63,043 nucleotides of DNA from Thermoanaerobaculia bacterium. Lineage in GTDB: Bacteria > Acidobacteriota > Thermoanaerobaculia > Multivoradales > J023. The stretch lies in contig JALCBJ010000035.1 of assembly GCA_028066595.1 (NCBI GenBank), forward strand, positions 1 through 63,043. The letters are read 5' to 3'. The notes beneath the pieces were generated by a model. The model searched no databases. It was given only the letters and a program-made list of their open reading frames with translations, and was not told where the DNA came from. Made by a program: the position numbers and the translations under genes. This document shows, one piece after another, positions 27,237 to 36,171 of this stretch. The stretch's first letter is position 1; the number at the start of each line of letters is the position of its first letter.

Positions 27237-30200
27237 TCACACCTTCGCCACGATCAGGCGGATCGACTCTCCAGCCACCTTGGCCTCGATCACTGCGCCG
27301 CCGTCCAGTGACTCGACGGCCGCGATCTCGTCGGCCAAGAGCTCACTCGCCAGCCAGTCTCCGTGTGCTTCGACGGCGTCTCGAATCTTCGGACCGGCTG
27401 CGTAGCGAACGCGGATTCGGTCCGTGACTTCGAGGTCGAGGCCCTTGCGGCCTTCCTGGCCATGACGGTTGAAGTCGCGCGCAATACCCTCCTGCTCCAG
27501 CGCCGGTGTCAGCGTGGTGTCGAGGGCGGCGAACATCCCTTGCTCAAAGGCGAAGGTCAGATGCTCCGGACCCTCGTGAACGGTCTCGACGTCCTCCGGC
27601 AGGATCTCGAGACTCTGCGTTCCCACCTGGATGAACGACCTACCCTCGACTTCGAAATCGTCTTGCAGTACCTGAGCTTTCGTTGCTCTCAGCTCGGCCG
27701 CGAGGTCCTTCATGTGCCGCCCGTACTTCGGGCCGAGGGTCTTGAAGTTGGGCCTGACCTGCGTGCTCACCCAGGCCGCCTCGTCGTCGATCAGTTCCAG
27801 CTGCTTGACGTTCAGCTCTTCCAAGACCTGACGGGCCAGCGACTCGTCTTCGAGCGCCCGACGATCGGCCTCGTCGCGAGGTCGAAGCAGAATCTTGGAC
27901 AGCGGTTGCCGGGTCTTGACCTGGGCTTCGGAGCGCAACGCGAGTCCGAGGTTTTTGGTACGGATGACACAGCCGATCTGGGACTCCAGCTCGGCGTCGA
28001 TACGCGATGCGTCGACTGAGGGAAAGGCCGTCAGATGGACGGATTCGGCGGCTTCCGGATCTACCGAAACGACCAGATTGCGATAGATCTCCTCCGCCAG
28101 AAACGGCGTGACGGGAGCCATCAAGCGGACGAGGGTCTCTAGAACCTCGTAGAGTGTCGAGAAGGCAGCCATCTTGTCGTCGGTCGTACCCGAGGCCCAG
28201 AATCGCCGTCGACTACGACGAAGGTACCAATTCGACAACTCTTCGAAGAAGTCTTCGAGTTGGTTCATGAAGCGGTAGACCTGTGCGTCGTCGAATCCCT
28301 TACGAGCCGCCTGCTTCAGGCGCTCCAGGCGCGACACGATCCAGCGGTCGAGATCCGACCTGCTCTCCCAGGCCACGCGACTCGCCGGAGTCCAGTCGTC
28401 GACCTGAGCATAGGTGACGAAGAAGCTGTAGCAGTTCCACAGAGTCAGTAGCTTCCGACGAACCTCCAGCTGGGTCCGCGCGCCACCGTCACCATGCTCT
28501 TTCAGGTCTGGAAAGAGGAGGTTCTGCGTCGGGTTCTTGGTGGCGTACATATAACGCATGACCTCGGCACCCATGATCTCTGCGGCCTCGTCGAAGGCAA
28601 TGGAATTGCCTGCCGACTTGTGCATTTCGTGACCTCGGGCGTCGAGCACCGTGGCATGGCCCAGGAGCCGCCTGAACGGGGCACGTCCGTCCATCATGGC
28701 GCTCATGGCGAGGAGCGCGTAGAACCAGTTCCGAAACTGTCCGGGAAAGCTCTCGACGACGAAATCCGCCGGAAACCACTTCTGCCAATAGTCGCGGTCG
28801 GTGTTGAATCGGAGGGTCGAGAAGCTGACGATACCGGCGTCGAGCCATGGGTTGCCGACGTCCTTGATCCGCGTCGCAGGACCACCGCACTCGGGGCAGC
28901 TGATCTTGACGCCGTCGACCCAGGGGCGATGCGGCGTATGGCCGTCGAAGGCCTCCCAACCCTCCACCGCGCGTTCCTTCAGCTCCTCGCGGCCACCGAC
29001 GACATCGAAGTGACCACAGTCGTCACACACCCAGATCGGCAGGGCGAGTCCCCAGAAGCGTTTCTTGGAGATCATCCAATCGCCCATGTTCTTCAGCCAA
29101 TCGAGCTCGCGTGCTTCGCCGTCCTCCGGGATCCATTGGACGCCGGGAACGACCTTCTGGATCCTGTCGCGCCACGACATGTCGATGAACCACTCGTCCA
29201 CCAGACGGAAGACGAGCTCTTCCTTGCACCGCCAACAGTGGGGATAGACGTGGGGGTACGACTCTTTTGCCACCAGAAGACCCCGCTCTCGCAGGTCTCG
29301 CACGATGTCGTCGGCCACCTCGAGCACATGGCGCCCGCTGAGATCGCCGAAGCCTTCCACGTAGCGGCCGTCCTGGGCTAGGGGCGCGATCACCGGTAGC
29401 TCGTGCTCTCGGCCCAGGGCACTATCCTCGGCGCCGCAGCCCGGCGCGATGTGCACGATGCCAGTGCCCTCGGCGCCCGAGACCTGATCCCAGGGAATCA
29501 CGCGATGGGAATCGGCCGCGGTCCCATCACCGGCCCGCTGCTGATACGGATCGACTCCACCCGCCCGCTGCGCCGCTCCGAGGTGATCGAAGGGTCCGTC
29601 GAAGGCGAGACCGACGAGCTCCTCTCCTCGCAGCTCCCTCAAGATCTCCGTGTCGGCGGACCCCTCGAGAGTCGCGTGGAGCGCCTGTAGCTTGTGTGTC
29701 TCTTTCTGCCCCGCGGCTTCCAGATCCTGGATGCGAATGCGTTCGTAGTTTTCCTTGCCCACATAGAGCGTCCAGTCGCCGTGACGGATCGCGAGATAGG
29801 TCATCTCCGGATTCACGGCTGCAGCGACGTTCGAGGTCAAGGTCCAGGGTGTGGTGGTCCAGACCAACAGCGCTTCGTTTTCCCGCCCCCGTAGCGGGAA
29901 ACGGACGAAGACCGAGGTGTGACGGGTGATCTTGCGCCCCTCGGCCACTTCCATCTGTGACAGCCCGGTGCCGCAACGACAACACCACGGCATGACGTCG
30001 GTACCGCGATAGAGGAAGCCTTCCTCGTGACACTTCTTGAGGAAACTCCAGATCGTGTAGTTGTTCTCGTCGGAGAAGGTGAAATACGAGCCACCGTAGT
30101 CCGGTGATCCGAGACGACCGACGATGCGCTCGGGAGCATCGGTCACCTCCTGTCCCGAAGGAAGCTTTACCGTGATCTCATCCGTATCGTCGTGCAGAGC

Positions 30201-30668
30201 CGCGGCGAGCTGACGCAGCACGTCGGGATCGTCCCAGTCACACCAATAGCCCAAACGAATCGACTGCTCGGTCTGGCGTGCGGCAAAGGTCAGCACACGC
30301 TCCTTGCAACGACGTACGAAGGCCGCCAGCCCATAGTCCTCGACGTCGTTGCGGTCGGAGAAGCCGAGTGCCTTCTCCACTTCCACCTCGACCCAAAGAC
30401 CCTGGCAATCGAAGCCGTTCTGATATCGCAAGTCACGGCCGTTCATGGCGTGATAGCGCTGAAACATGTCCTTGTAGGAACGACCCCACGCGTGGTGTAC
30501 GCCCATGGGATTGTTGGCCGTAATGGGACCGTCGAGGAAGGACCAGGGCTCTCCGCCGGCGATCTTCTTCCGCAGCTTCTCGAAGATCTGGTGCTGTTCC
30601 CAGAAATCGAGAATGCGCTGTTCCAGGGCAGGGAAATCCGGGATCTTCGGGATCGACTGGTACGGCAT
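27237..30668 (-). CDS. ileS: Isoleucine--tRNA ligase, with swapped GxHH active-site signature
   Basis: A 1143-aa class I synthetase that charges tRNA-Ile. The first signature, normally H-x-G-H, reads G-V-H-H at residues 56-59 (context N-N-P-M-G-V-H-H-A-W-G). The second, normally K-M-S-K-S, reads E-M-H-K-S-A-G-N near residue 680. The editing (CP1) domain is present (Y-P-H-C-W-R-C-K-E-E, W-T-T-T-P-W-T-L-T-S-N-V). Several CxxC pairs (CCRCG, CWRC, CDDC, CPEC) suggest structural zinc. The length and eukaryote-like C-terminal part fit the IleS2 type, which is often mupirocin-resistant. Monocistronic on present evidence; whether a second, housekeeping ileS exists elsewhere cannot be seen. Confidence 0.94.
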   Translation of the reverse strand: MPYQSIPKIPDFPALEQRILDFWEQHQIFEKLRKKIAGGEPWSFLDGPITANNPMGVHHAWGRSYKDMFQRYHAMNGRDLRYQNGFDCQGLWVEVEVEKALGFSDRNDVEDYGLAAFVRRCKERVLTFAARQTEQSIRLGYWCDWDDPDVLRQLAAALHDDTDEITVKLPSGQEVTDAPERIVGRLGSPDYGGSYFTFSDENNYTIWSFLKKCHEEGFLYRGTDVMPWCCRCGTGLSQMEVAEGRKITRHTSVFVRFPLRGRENEALLVWTTTPWTLTSNVAAAVNPEMTYLAIRHGDWTLYVGKENYERIRIQDLEAAGQKETHKLQALHATLEGSADTEILRELRGEELVGLAFDGPFDHLGAAQRAGGVDPYQQRAGDGTAADSHRVIPWDQVSGAEGTGIVHIAPGCGAEDSALGREHELPVIAPLAQDGRYVEGFGDLSGRHVLEVADDIVRDLRERGLLVAKESYPHVYPHCWRCKEELVFRLVDEWFIDMSWRDRIQKVVPGVQWIPEDGEARELDWLKNMGDWMISKKRFWGLALPIWVCDDCGHFDVVGGREELKERAVEGWEAFDGHTPHRPWVDGVKISCPECGGPATRIKDVGNPWLDAGIVSFSTLRFNTDRDYWQKWFPADFVVESFPGQFRNWFYALLAMSAMMDGRAPFRRLLGHATVLDARGHEMHKSAGNSIAFDEAAEIMGAEVMRYMYATKNPTQNLLFPDLKEHGDGGARTQLEVRRKLLTLWNCYSFFVTYAQVDDWTPASRVAWESRSDLDRWIVSRLERLKQAARKGFDDAQVYRFMNQLEDFFEELSNWYLRRSRRRFWASGTTDDKMAAFSTLYEVLETLVRLMAPVTPFLAEEIYRNLVVSVDPEAAESVHLTAFPSVDASRIDAELESQIGCVIRTKNLGLALRSEAQVKTRQPLSKILLRPRDEADRRALEDESLARQVLEELNVKQLELIDDEAAWVSTQVRPNFKTLGPKYGRHMKDLAAELRATKAQVLQDDFEVEGRSFIQVGTQSLEILPEDVETVHEGPEHLTFAFEQGMFAALDTTLTPALEQEGIARDFNRHGQEGRKGLDLEVTDRIRVRYAAGPKIRDAVEAHGDWLASELLADEIAAVESLDGGAVIEAKVAGESIRLIVAKV

Positions 30669-31174
30669 GTCTACACGCTCTCGGAGAGATATCGGAAGAA
30701 CTCAGCTCGGGAAGAGCTCAGCTCGGTAGGTCGGGCTCAGCGGACGCAGAAACACAGAAGGCTGAATCCGTCGGGTCGCCAACCTTATCGGATCCACGGC
30801 CTGCGAAGGCCCTATCGTATCGGCGAATCGCGAACCTGATGCCGGCCACAAATGCGGTGTCGCTACAGACCAGCGCGGTTGCTAGCCAGAATGGGAGCCG
30901 CGACTGCCTGAAGGTCTGTCTTACTGTCTTGAGTACTTGGTATACGGTGGGTTCCGGGTATCTACGGCACCACAGGTAGCTTGTCCGAGGAGCCCGCTAT
31001 TCTGGAGACTGGACCTGACTCCATCTGGCGGAAGAACGACGGTCTATCCGGCTTGAGGCGATGAATAGGGCCCTCCAGCCGCAAGAGGTGCGGAGGACTG
31101 CTGAAACGGCGACGCAGCAACAGACCTGCCGGTCAAGTAGCGGAACGAGAGGGGCAAACTCTCGCCGTCGGAGA
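30669..31174. other. 506-bp intergenic region, nothing recognisable
   Basis: It lies upstream of ileS and downstream of the sulfatase-fold gene. The only ORFs are short with no family resemblance. I checked for tRNA T-loops and a T-box leader and saw neither. The ileS promoter should be in the part nearest 30669 but no convincing -35/-10 pair was found. Confidence 0.4.
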
Positions 31175-33109
31175 TCACTCCGACTCGCCGTTACCGAGAT
31201 AGCCGAGCGCCCGGAGCTGCTCAAGGACCTGCCGATCGAGCAGTGACGAGTCGGTACCCTCGGCGACCGAGCGCATCCTCGCCAGTCGCTCGGCCAGCAT
31301 GGCGTGCAGTTGGTCGCCGAGCTTGGCTTCAGTGGCGAGCAGATCGCGTTCCTCGCCAGGATCGAGCATCAGATCGTAGAGCTCGAGCGGCTGACCATAC
31401 GGTTCGGCGATCAGCTTCATGCGGTCGCCGCGAAGGGCGACGAGCCCCCGATCCATATTGGCGTCGAAGACCGAGCGCCCGTTCTCTCGCCGGTAGCCCC
31501 TGCAGCAGGTCTCGGCGAAGGCCGACAGAGGTGGCTCGATGGCGGCGCCACGGCGCAACTGAGCGGCAAGCGGCCGGGGAGTCGAGCCGAGCTGCGAGCT
31601 GACACCGAGCATGTCGAGCACCAGACTCGGCACTTCGCGCAGCTCCACCGGCTCTGCCACCCGCCGTCCGGCCTCGAGACCGGGGCCGGCAATGATCAGC
31701 GGTACCCGCAACAACGGCTCGTAGAGAGACTTGATGTGGTCGCAGTTGCCGTGCTCGAAGAACTCCTCACCGTGATCCGAAAGGAAGATCACCAGGGTGC
31801 GATCCTCGAGGTCGGCTCGCCTAAGGGTGGCGAGGATGTCGCCCAACAGGGTATCGGCATAGCGAATCTCACCGTCGTATTGGGAGACGATGTAGCTGAG
31901 CACTGGCGGTGTCGGTAGCTGGCCGGTGGTCTCGGCATTGCGACAGAAGCCCTGAGCCGCGGCGGTATGCTCGGCACCTCCGTCGGTAACGAACATCAGG
32001 TCGTAGGGAGCCGGCGGTCGGTAGGGGCGATGGGCGTTGTAGAAATGAAGGAAGAGAAAAAACGGCTGCCGGTGGTTGCGCTGCAGCCAGCGCTGAACGG
32101 CGCCGTCAAAGTCTTCAAGCCGGCGCGAGTCGGTCCGATACAAGTCGAAGCCGCGGTCGAAGCCGAACACACCGTCGACAAAGCCGCCGCCGGTAAACGC
32201 GGCGGTAACGTAGCCCGAGTCCGCCAGCACCTCGGCCAGCAGCGGGATGTCGTCGGCCAGAGCCGGCCAGGCGGTCTTGTCATTGGCGTAGCGCACCAGT
32301 CCGTGCTCCGACGGGTAGAGGCCGGTGAACAGAGTCATGTGTGCGGGCAAGGTCCAAGGCGCTTGGCTGATCGCCTGTTCGAAGATGATGCCGCGGGCGG
32401 CCAGGGCGTCGATCCCGGGGCTGGTGTCGCGCGGATAGCCGTAGCAGCCGAGGTGGTCGGCACGGAGAGTGTCCATGCTGATCAGCAGCACATTGGTCTG
32501 TGCCTCGTCGCTCGCCGCCAGCACCGGCAGTGCGGGCCGGCCGAGCGCCAATAGCAGCACGAGGCCGTAGCCTGCGATAGATAGGATGACGGTGCGACGC
32601 AGGCCGGGAGCCGCGGCCCGTGCAGCGATCGCCCGCCGCAACCAGATGTAGCAGGCGCCGCCGACGGCCATCGCCAGCAGCGCAGCGCCCGCGGTCAAGG
32701 GCCACCTCGGAGCCATCCAGCGAACCTCGGGGCTCCCGTAGAACAGCGCATCGCGGTCCGGCGCAACGCTGAGGTAGAGCACCAACACGTAGCCCAGAAG
32801 CCCCAGCGCCGCTGCCGGTGCCAGGCACCATCGGTGGCGGCCCAAGGGCCATAGCGCGACCAGGAAGATCAGACCCAGGGTGGTGGCCAGGATCGCCAGC
32901 CGCAGCGCAGTCCAGCTGAGCGGCAGGAACATGTACTCGAGACCGAAATCGAACGCGCCGAGCGCACCGAACCGCGTCCCCTGCCGAACCGCCGCCAGAG
33001 CCGAGAGCGCGAAGACGCTCGCCGGCAACAGCACCGCCCACAGCGCAAACCAGGCCATCGCAGCTGGTTTAGCGATACCCTGTTGCGTCGTGTTGCTTTC
33101 ACTGTCCAT
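31175..33109 (-). CDS. Membrane-anchored sulfatase-fold hydrolase/transferase, non-FGly active site
   Basis: A 644-aa protein. The first ~190 residues contain about five hydrophobic TM helices, and the rest is a periplasmic sulfatase/alkaline phosphatase-superfamily domain: N-V-L-L-I-S-M-D-T-L-R-A-D-H (metal Asp213), P-W-T-L-P-A-H at 251-257, and L-S-D-H-G-E-E metal residues. True sulfatases have C/S-x-P-x-R, converted to formylglycine. Here the nucleophile position is Thr253 with His in place of Arg, so it is probably not a sulfate ester hydrolase; phosphotransferase or phosphodiesterase chemistry on lipids or glycans is more likely. No sulfatase-maturing enzyme is nearby. The start ATG at 33109 has a weak ribosome site. 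Its neighbours do not suggest a pathway. Confidence 0.85.
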   Translation of the reverse strand: MDSESNTTQQGIAKPAAMAWFALWAVLLPASVFALSALAAVRQGTRFGALGAFDFGLEYMFLPLSWTALRLAILATTLGLIFLVALWPLGRHRWCLAPAAALGLLGYVLVLYLSVAPDRDALFYGSPEVRWMAPRWPLTAGAALLAMAVGGACYIWLRRAIAARAAAPGLRRTVILSIAGYGLVLLLALGRPALPVLAASDEAQTNVLLISMDTLRADHLGCYGYPRDTSPGIDALAARGIIFEQAISQAPWTLPAHMTLFTGLYPSEHGLVRYANDKTAWPALADDIPLLAEVLADSGYVTAAFTGGGFVDGVFGFDRGFDLYRTDSRRLEDFDGAVQRWLQRNHRQPFFLFLHFYNAHRPYRPPAPYDLMFVTDGGAEHTAAAQGFCRNAETTGQLPTPPVLSYIVSQYDGEIRYADTLLGDILATLRRADLEDRTLVIFLSDHGEEFFEHGNCDHIKSLYEPLLRVPLIIAGPGLEAGRRVAEPVELREVPSLVLDMLGVSSQLGSTPRPLAAQLRRGAAIEPPLSAFAETCCRGYRRENGRSVFDANMDRGLVALRGDRMKLIAEPYGQPLELYDLMLDPGEERDLLATEAKLGDQLHAMLAERLARMRSVAEGTDSSLLDRQVLEQLRALGYLGNGESE

Positions 33110-33558
33110 GTCGCGTTTTTGCCTACGGGCCTTGCGCCACAGCGCTGTACTGCGTACCTCGGTCGTTCGAGCTTTACGACCGACCGCCGGCGCGGTCCGC
33201 CAAGGAACGCAGTGTGCCGTACGCTACCAGCTGAAGATGGCAGACATAATAGGTTATGGCCTTGCCGAAGTCGACTCCGAGGAGGCCCGCAAACCCTGGC
33301 GAAACCCTGCCACGCGCAAGGAACTCTTGGCCACACCGACAAGTCGGCTGGTCCGCTCCTCGGAGCCGGGCTTGAGGTCCGGGTCTCGACGCCCGATCAG
33401 CATTCAATCAGGATGAAGCTTCGACAGTTCCGCGAGTAACTGGAACATCGTTGCGGTGGCACTATTCGCTCAGGGCACTAAGGGCAGGACCTGATCCCAA
33501 GGCATTTGCGACGAGAACTGGGCTGCACCATTCTGCAGCCCTCGTCGGCTCGACGCGT
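33110..33558. other. 449-bp intergenic region with a bulged hairpin at 33509-33547
   Basis: No conserved ORF is seen. At the YpdA-proximal end, CGACGA(33509-33514)...GGGCTGCA(33520-33527)-6 nt-TGCAGCCC(33534-33541)-TCGTCG(33542-33547) forms an 8+6 bp stem with a one-sided bulge. It is 12 bp past the YpdA stop and could act as a transcript 3' end, although no U-tract follows on the minus strand. Confidence 0.5.
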
Positions 33559-34599
33559 CTACTCCGCCGTCTTCCAGTGACGGTTCGCCAGATCCACCTC
33601 CGGAGCCTCTCCCCGTGCGACGTGGGAAGCGATCTGCGCCGCATGATGACGGCCGTTCTCGATGAACCAACGGCCGGTGTGCAGCCCGCCGCAGACCGTA
33701 CCTGCCAGATAGACTCCCGGCCGATTCGATTCGAAAGTGACCTCGTCGTAGATCGGTGTGCTCGCCGCATCGTCGTGTAGCTCGATGCCGAGACGACGCA
33801 GCCATTCGAAGTCCGGCCGGTACCCGGTCATGGCGAGGACGAAGTCGTTGTCGATGATCTTCGGACCATCTGGTGTGGCGAGGTGGAGTCGTCCCGGCTC
33901 GATCGCAGTGATAGAGCTTCGGAAGAACGCGCGGATACTGCCTTCGGTGATACGGTTCTCCAAATCTGGCCGCAGCCAGTACTTGACGCGATCCGACAAG
34001 GATTCGCCCCGATGGACGAGCGTCACGTGGGCGCCACTGCGATAGCAGTCTAGGGCGGCCTTGGCGGCGGAATTCTTGCCACCGACGACCGTGACCTGCT
34101 GGTCGAAATAGGGGTAGGACTCCTTGTAATAGTGAGTCACTCGCGGCGGTTCTTCTCCCGAAAGACCCTCCCCGTTCGGCCCGAGCCGGTTAGCCTGATC
34201 GAAGAAGCCGACCGCCACCACGACGCGCCGACAGGAGTGGCTACCCTTCTCTGTCATAACTCGAAAGCCATCCCGCTCCCCTTCCACGCCCAGCACCCGT
34301 TCGTACAACCGCACGTCCAGCTCCTCGCAACGAGCTACGCCGCGGTAGTAGTCGATGGCCTCCTCCCTTGTCGGCTTGTACCGATGGGTGGCGAAGGGGT
34401 GACCACCGATCTCGATCAGCTCGGGAGTGGAGAAGAGCTCCATCTGCGTCGGATAGCCGACGATGGAATTCACCAGCGTACCCTTGTCCACCACCCGCGT
34501 GGTCAGACCCTGGCGCCGGCAGGCGATGGCACAGGCGAGACCCACCGGGCCGGCGCCGACGACGAGGACGTCGACAGCGCCGTGCTCCGCGGTCTCCAT
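33559..34599 (-). CDS. ypdA: YpdA-family FAD/NAD(P) oxidoreductase (putative bacillithiol disulfide reductase)
   Basis: A 346-aa flavoprotein with two dinucleotide-binding motifs: V-L-V-V-G-A-G-P-V-G-L-A near residue 11, and T-V-V-G-G-K-N-S-A-A-K-A-A-L near 168. The YpdA-specific stretch K-G-T-L-V-N-S-I...Y-P-T-Q-M-E-L-F-S-T-P-E-L-I-E-I-G-G is well conserved. YpdA (Bdr) reduces oxidised bacillithiol using NADPH in Firmicutes. If that holds here the organism should make bacillithiol or a related thiol. The ATG shares its A with the TGA of the upstream sugar dehydrogenase gene (TGATG), so expression of the two is coupled, although one protein is secreted and the other cytoplasmic. Confidence 0.85.
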   Translation of the reverse strand: METAEHGAVDVLVVGAGPVGLACAIACRRQGLTTRVVDKGTLVNSIVGYPTQMELFSTPELIEIGGHPFATHRYKPTREEAIDYYRGVARCEELDVRLYERVLGVEGERDGFRVMTEKGSHSCRRVVVAVGFFDQANRLGPNGEGLSGEEPPRVTHYYKESYPYFDQQVTVVGGKNSAAKAALDCYRSGAHVTLVHRGESLSDRVKYWLRPDLENRITEGSIRAFFRSSITAIEPGRLHLATPDGPKIIDNDFVLAMTGYRPDFEWLRRLGIELHDDAASTPIYDEVTFESNRPGVYLAGTVCGGLHTGRWFIENGRHHAAQIASHVARGEAPEVDLANRHWKTAE

Positions 34600-36047
34600 C
34601 AGTCGACGGTCGACGACCAGCTGGAGGTATTTCCCGACTCGAAGCCGTCGAGAAAGATCTCCTCACCGAGCCACGTACATCCGTCCCCGTTGTGGATGCA
34701 TTCGATACGGCCGGCACCACCGACCACCACGTAGAGCTCACCGTCGGCGTCTTCCGCGAAACCAAAGGTACCGCCAAAGCCGCTGGCCCAGCACGAGGCG
34801 GAGATCGCCGCCGGGTTCGCTGGATCGAGGACGTCGGTCTTCCAGATCTGGCCGCAGGCAGCGTCGCCATAGATGTAGTCGCCAGCGATGGACGGTACAC
34901 GACTACCGCGATAGCGGAACCCACCCATGATCGAACCCCAACCGCCGTTGTAGTGGCAGAGGATCGGATCCCACATACCCGAGCTACGAGGGAATTCGCA
35001 GGTCGTCCCGGTATCTACCGGACATCCCGTCGTAGAACAGAATGACTCGTCGTTCCCGGCTGTTTCGCAGCCTTCCCGACACACCCAACCGAAGTTCACC
35101 GGTGCCGGCGTCGCTGCCCTCTGGAGGTTGATCTCCTCCCACTTCATCTGCCCGACGTCACCGATGTACATGTCACCGTTGTCCCGATCGAAGCTGAAGC
35201 GGAATGGGTTGCGCAGACCGTACGCCCAGATCTCGTCGCAGGCAGGTTCCTGACCGAAAAAGGGATTCGTCGACGGAACGCCGTAGTTCCCGGCTGTCAC
35301 ACCGCAATCGTCGGGGCTGCCCGCACCACCATCGATGCCGCGTACGTCGATCCGGAGCATCTTGCCGTCCAGGCTGTCCAGGCTCTGGCCGTCGCCGTTG
35401 ATACCTTGGTTGCTGTCGCAGCCGCCTCCACCGTCGCCGGTGGAGATATAGAGGAAGCCATCCGGCCCGAATGCCAGATCGCCCCCGTTGTGGTTGCTCG
35501 CCGAAGAATGTTCGATGACCAGGATCTCCGTAGCGGAATTCGGATCTCCGACATCGGGGTTCCCTGCGGATCGCTCGTACCGCTCGATGACGATGTCACC
35601 GGTCGAGCCCGGCCCAGAGCTGGCGGCCGTGTAGAAGACGTAGAGCTCGCCGGTGGTGGCGTAGTTCGGATCGAGGACCAGCGCCAGGAGACCCCGCTCG
35701 CCTCCGGCCAGAACCGGTCCGCCGGTGTCGTCCCGCAGATCGAGAAAGAACGTGGGCAGGATGTCCTGCGCCACTTCATCCCACATCAGGATGGCGCCTT
35801 CTTGGGTTGCGATCATCATCCGATTGCGACCGTCGTCCGGATCGACGAAATCGATCGGAGTACCGGCCCCCGCCGGGAAGTCGCCCGGCGAGATGATTGT
35901 GGAGATTCCGACTGGCAGTCCGGGGGTACACGTCGAGCCGCAGGATTGGCTGTAGCAGGCGGTCTCGGCGAGCGACGGAGACGAAATCAGCGCAGGCCAT
36001 GCCAGCACCAGACCGACGAGGAGAACGAAGTAGGGTATGCTTCTCAT
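34599..36047 (-). CDS. Secreted PQQ-type glucose/sorbosone dehydrogenase with C-terminal FESG motif
   Basis: A 482-aa six-bladed propeller of the GSDH/soluble glucose dehydrogenase group. The frame is open to 36353, but only the ATG at 36047 is followed by a signal peptide (IPYFVLLVGLVLAWPALI...SLA), so I start there; no good ribosome site is visible. Family motifs are G-G-E-R-G-L-L-A-L-V-L-D-P-N, N-H-N-G-G-D-L-A-F-G-P-D-G-F-L-Y, E-I-W-A-Y-G-L-R-N-P-F-R-F-S-F-D and D-M-Y-I-G-D-V-G-Q. It is Cys-rich, consistent with disulfides. The C-terminus is F-L-D-G-F-E-S-G-N-T-S-S-W-S, the same kind of tail as the DUF1501 protein at 1691-3079. It would oxidise an aldose or similar alcohol in the periplasm, needing PQQ. 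Confidence 0.88.
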   Translation of the reverse strand: MRSIPYFVLLVGLVLAWPALISSPSLAETACYSQSCGSTCTPGLPVGISTIISPGDFPAGAGTPIDFVDPDDGRNRMMIATQEGAILMWDEVAQDILPTFFLDLRDDTGGPVLAGGERGLLALVLDPNYATTGELYVFYTAASSGPGSTGDIVIERYERSAGNPDVGDPNSATEILVIEHSSASNHNGGDLAFGPDGFLYISTGDGGGGCDSNQGINGDGQSLDSLDGKMLRIDVRGIDGGAGSPDDCGVTAGNYGVPSTNPFFGQEPACDEIWAYGLRNPFRFSFDRDNGDMYIGDVGQMKWEEINLQRAATPAPVNFGWVCREGCETAGNDESFCSTTGCPVDTGTTCEFPRSSGMWDPILCHYNGGWGSIMGGFRYRGSRVPSIAGDYIYGDAACGQIWKTDVLDPANPAAISASCWASGFGGTFGFAEDADGELYVVVGGAGRIECIHNGDGCTWLGEEIFLDGFESGNTSSWSSTVD

Positions 36048-36171
36048 AGATGCATTGACTTTACTGCATGCTCCTGGCTCGTCAATACCGTAGCGAGACA
36101 GATTCGCGGATCCGGCCCCCCATCCTGCAAGTCTCGAGATTTTCCGGCCAGGCAAATTCGACCGCACGCCT

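Noticed and set aside
30669..31174. tRNA gene or T-box leader upstream of ileS
   Set aside because: No GGTTCGAATCC-type T-loop, no T-box core and no cloverleaf could be drawn.
30997..31224. Possible transposase or IS remnant near the sulfatase-fold gene
   Set aside because: Some phrases looked IS-like, but no inverted repeats, target duplication or transposase motif could be found.
34241..34924. 227-aa minus-strand ORF over the ypdA start
   Set aside because: It is an out-of-frame shadow of the overlapping ypdA and dehydrogenase genes, Arg-rich with no motif.
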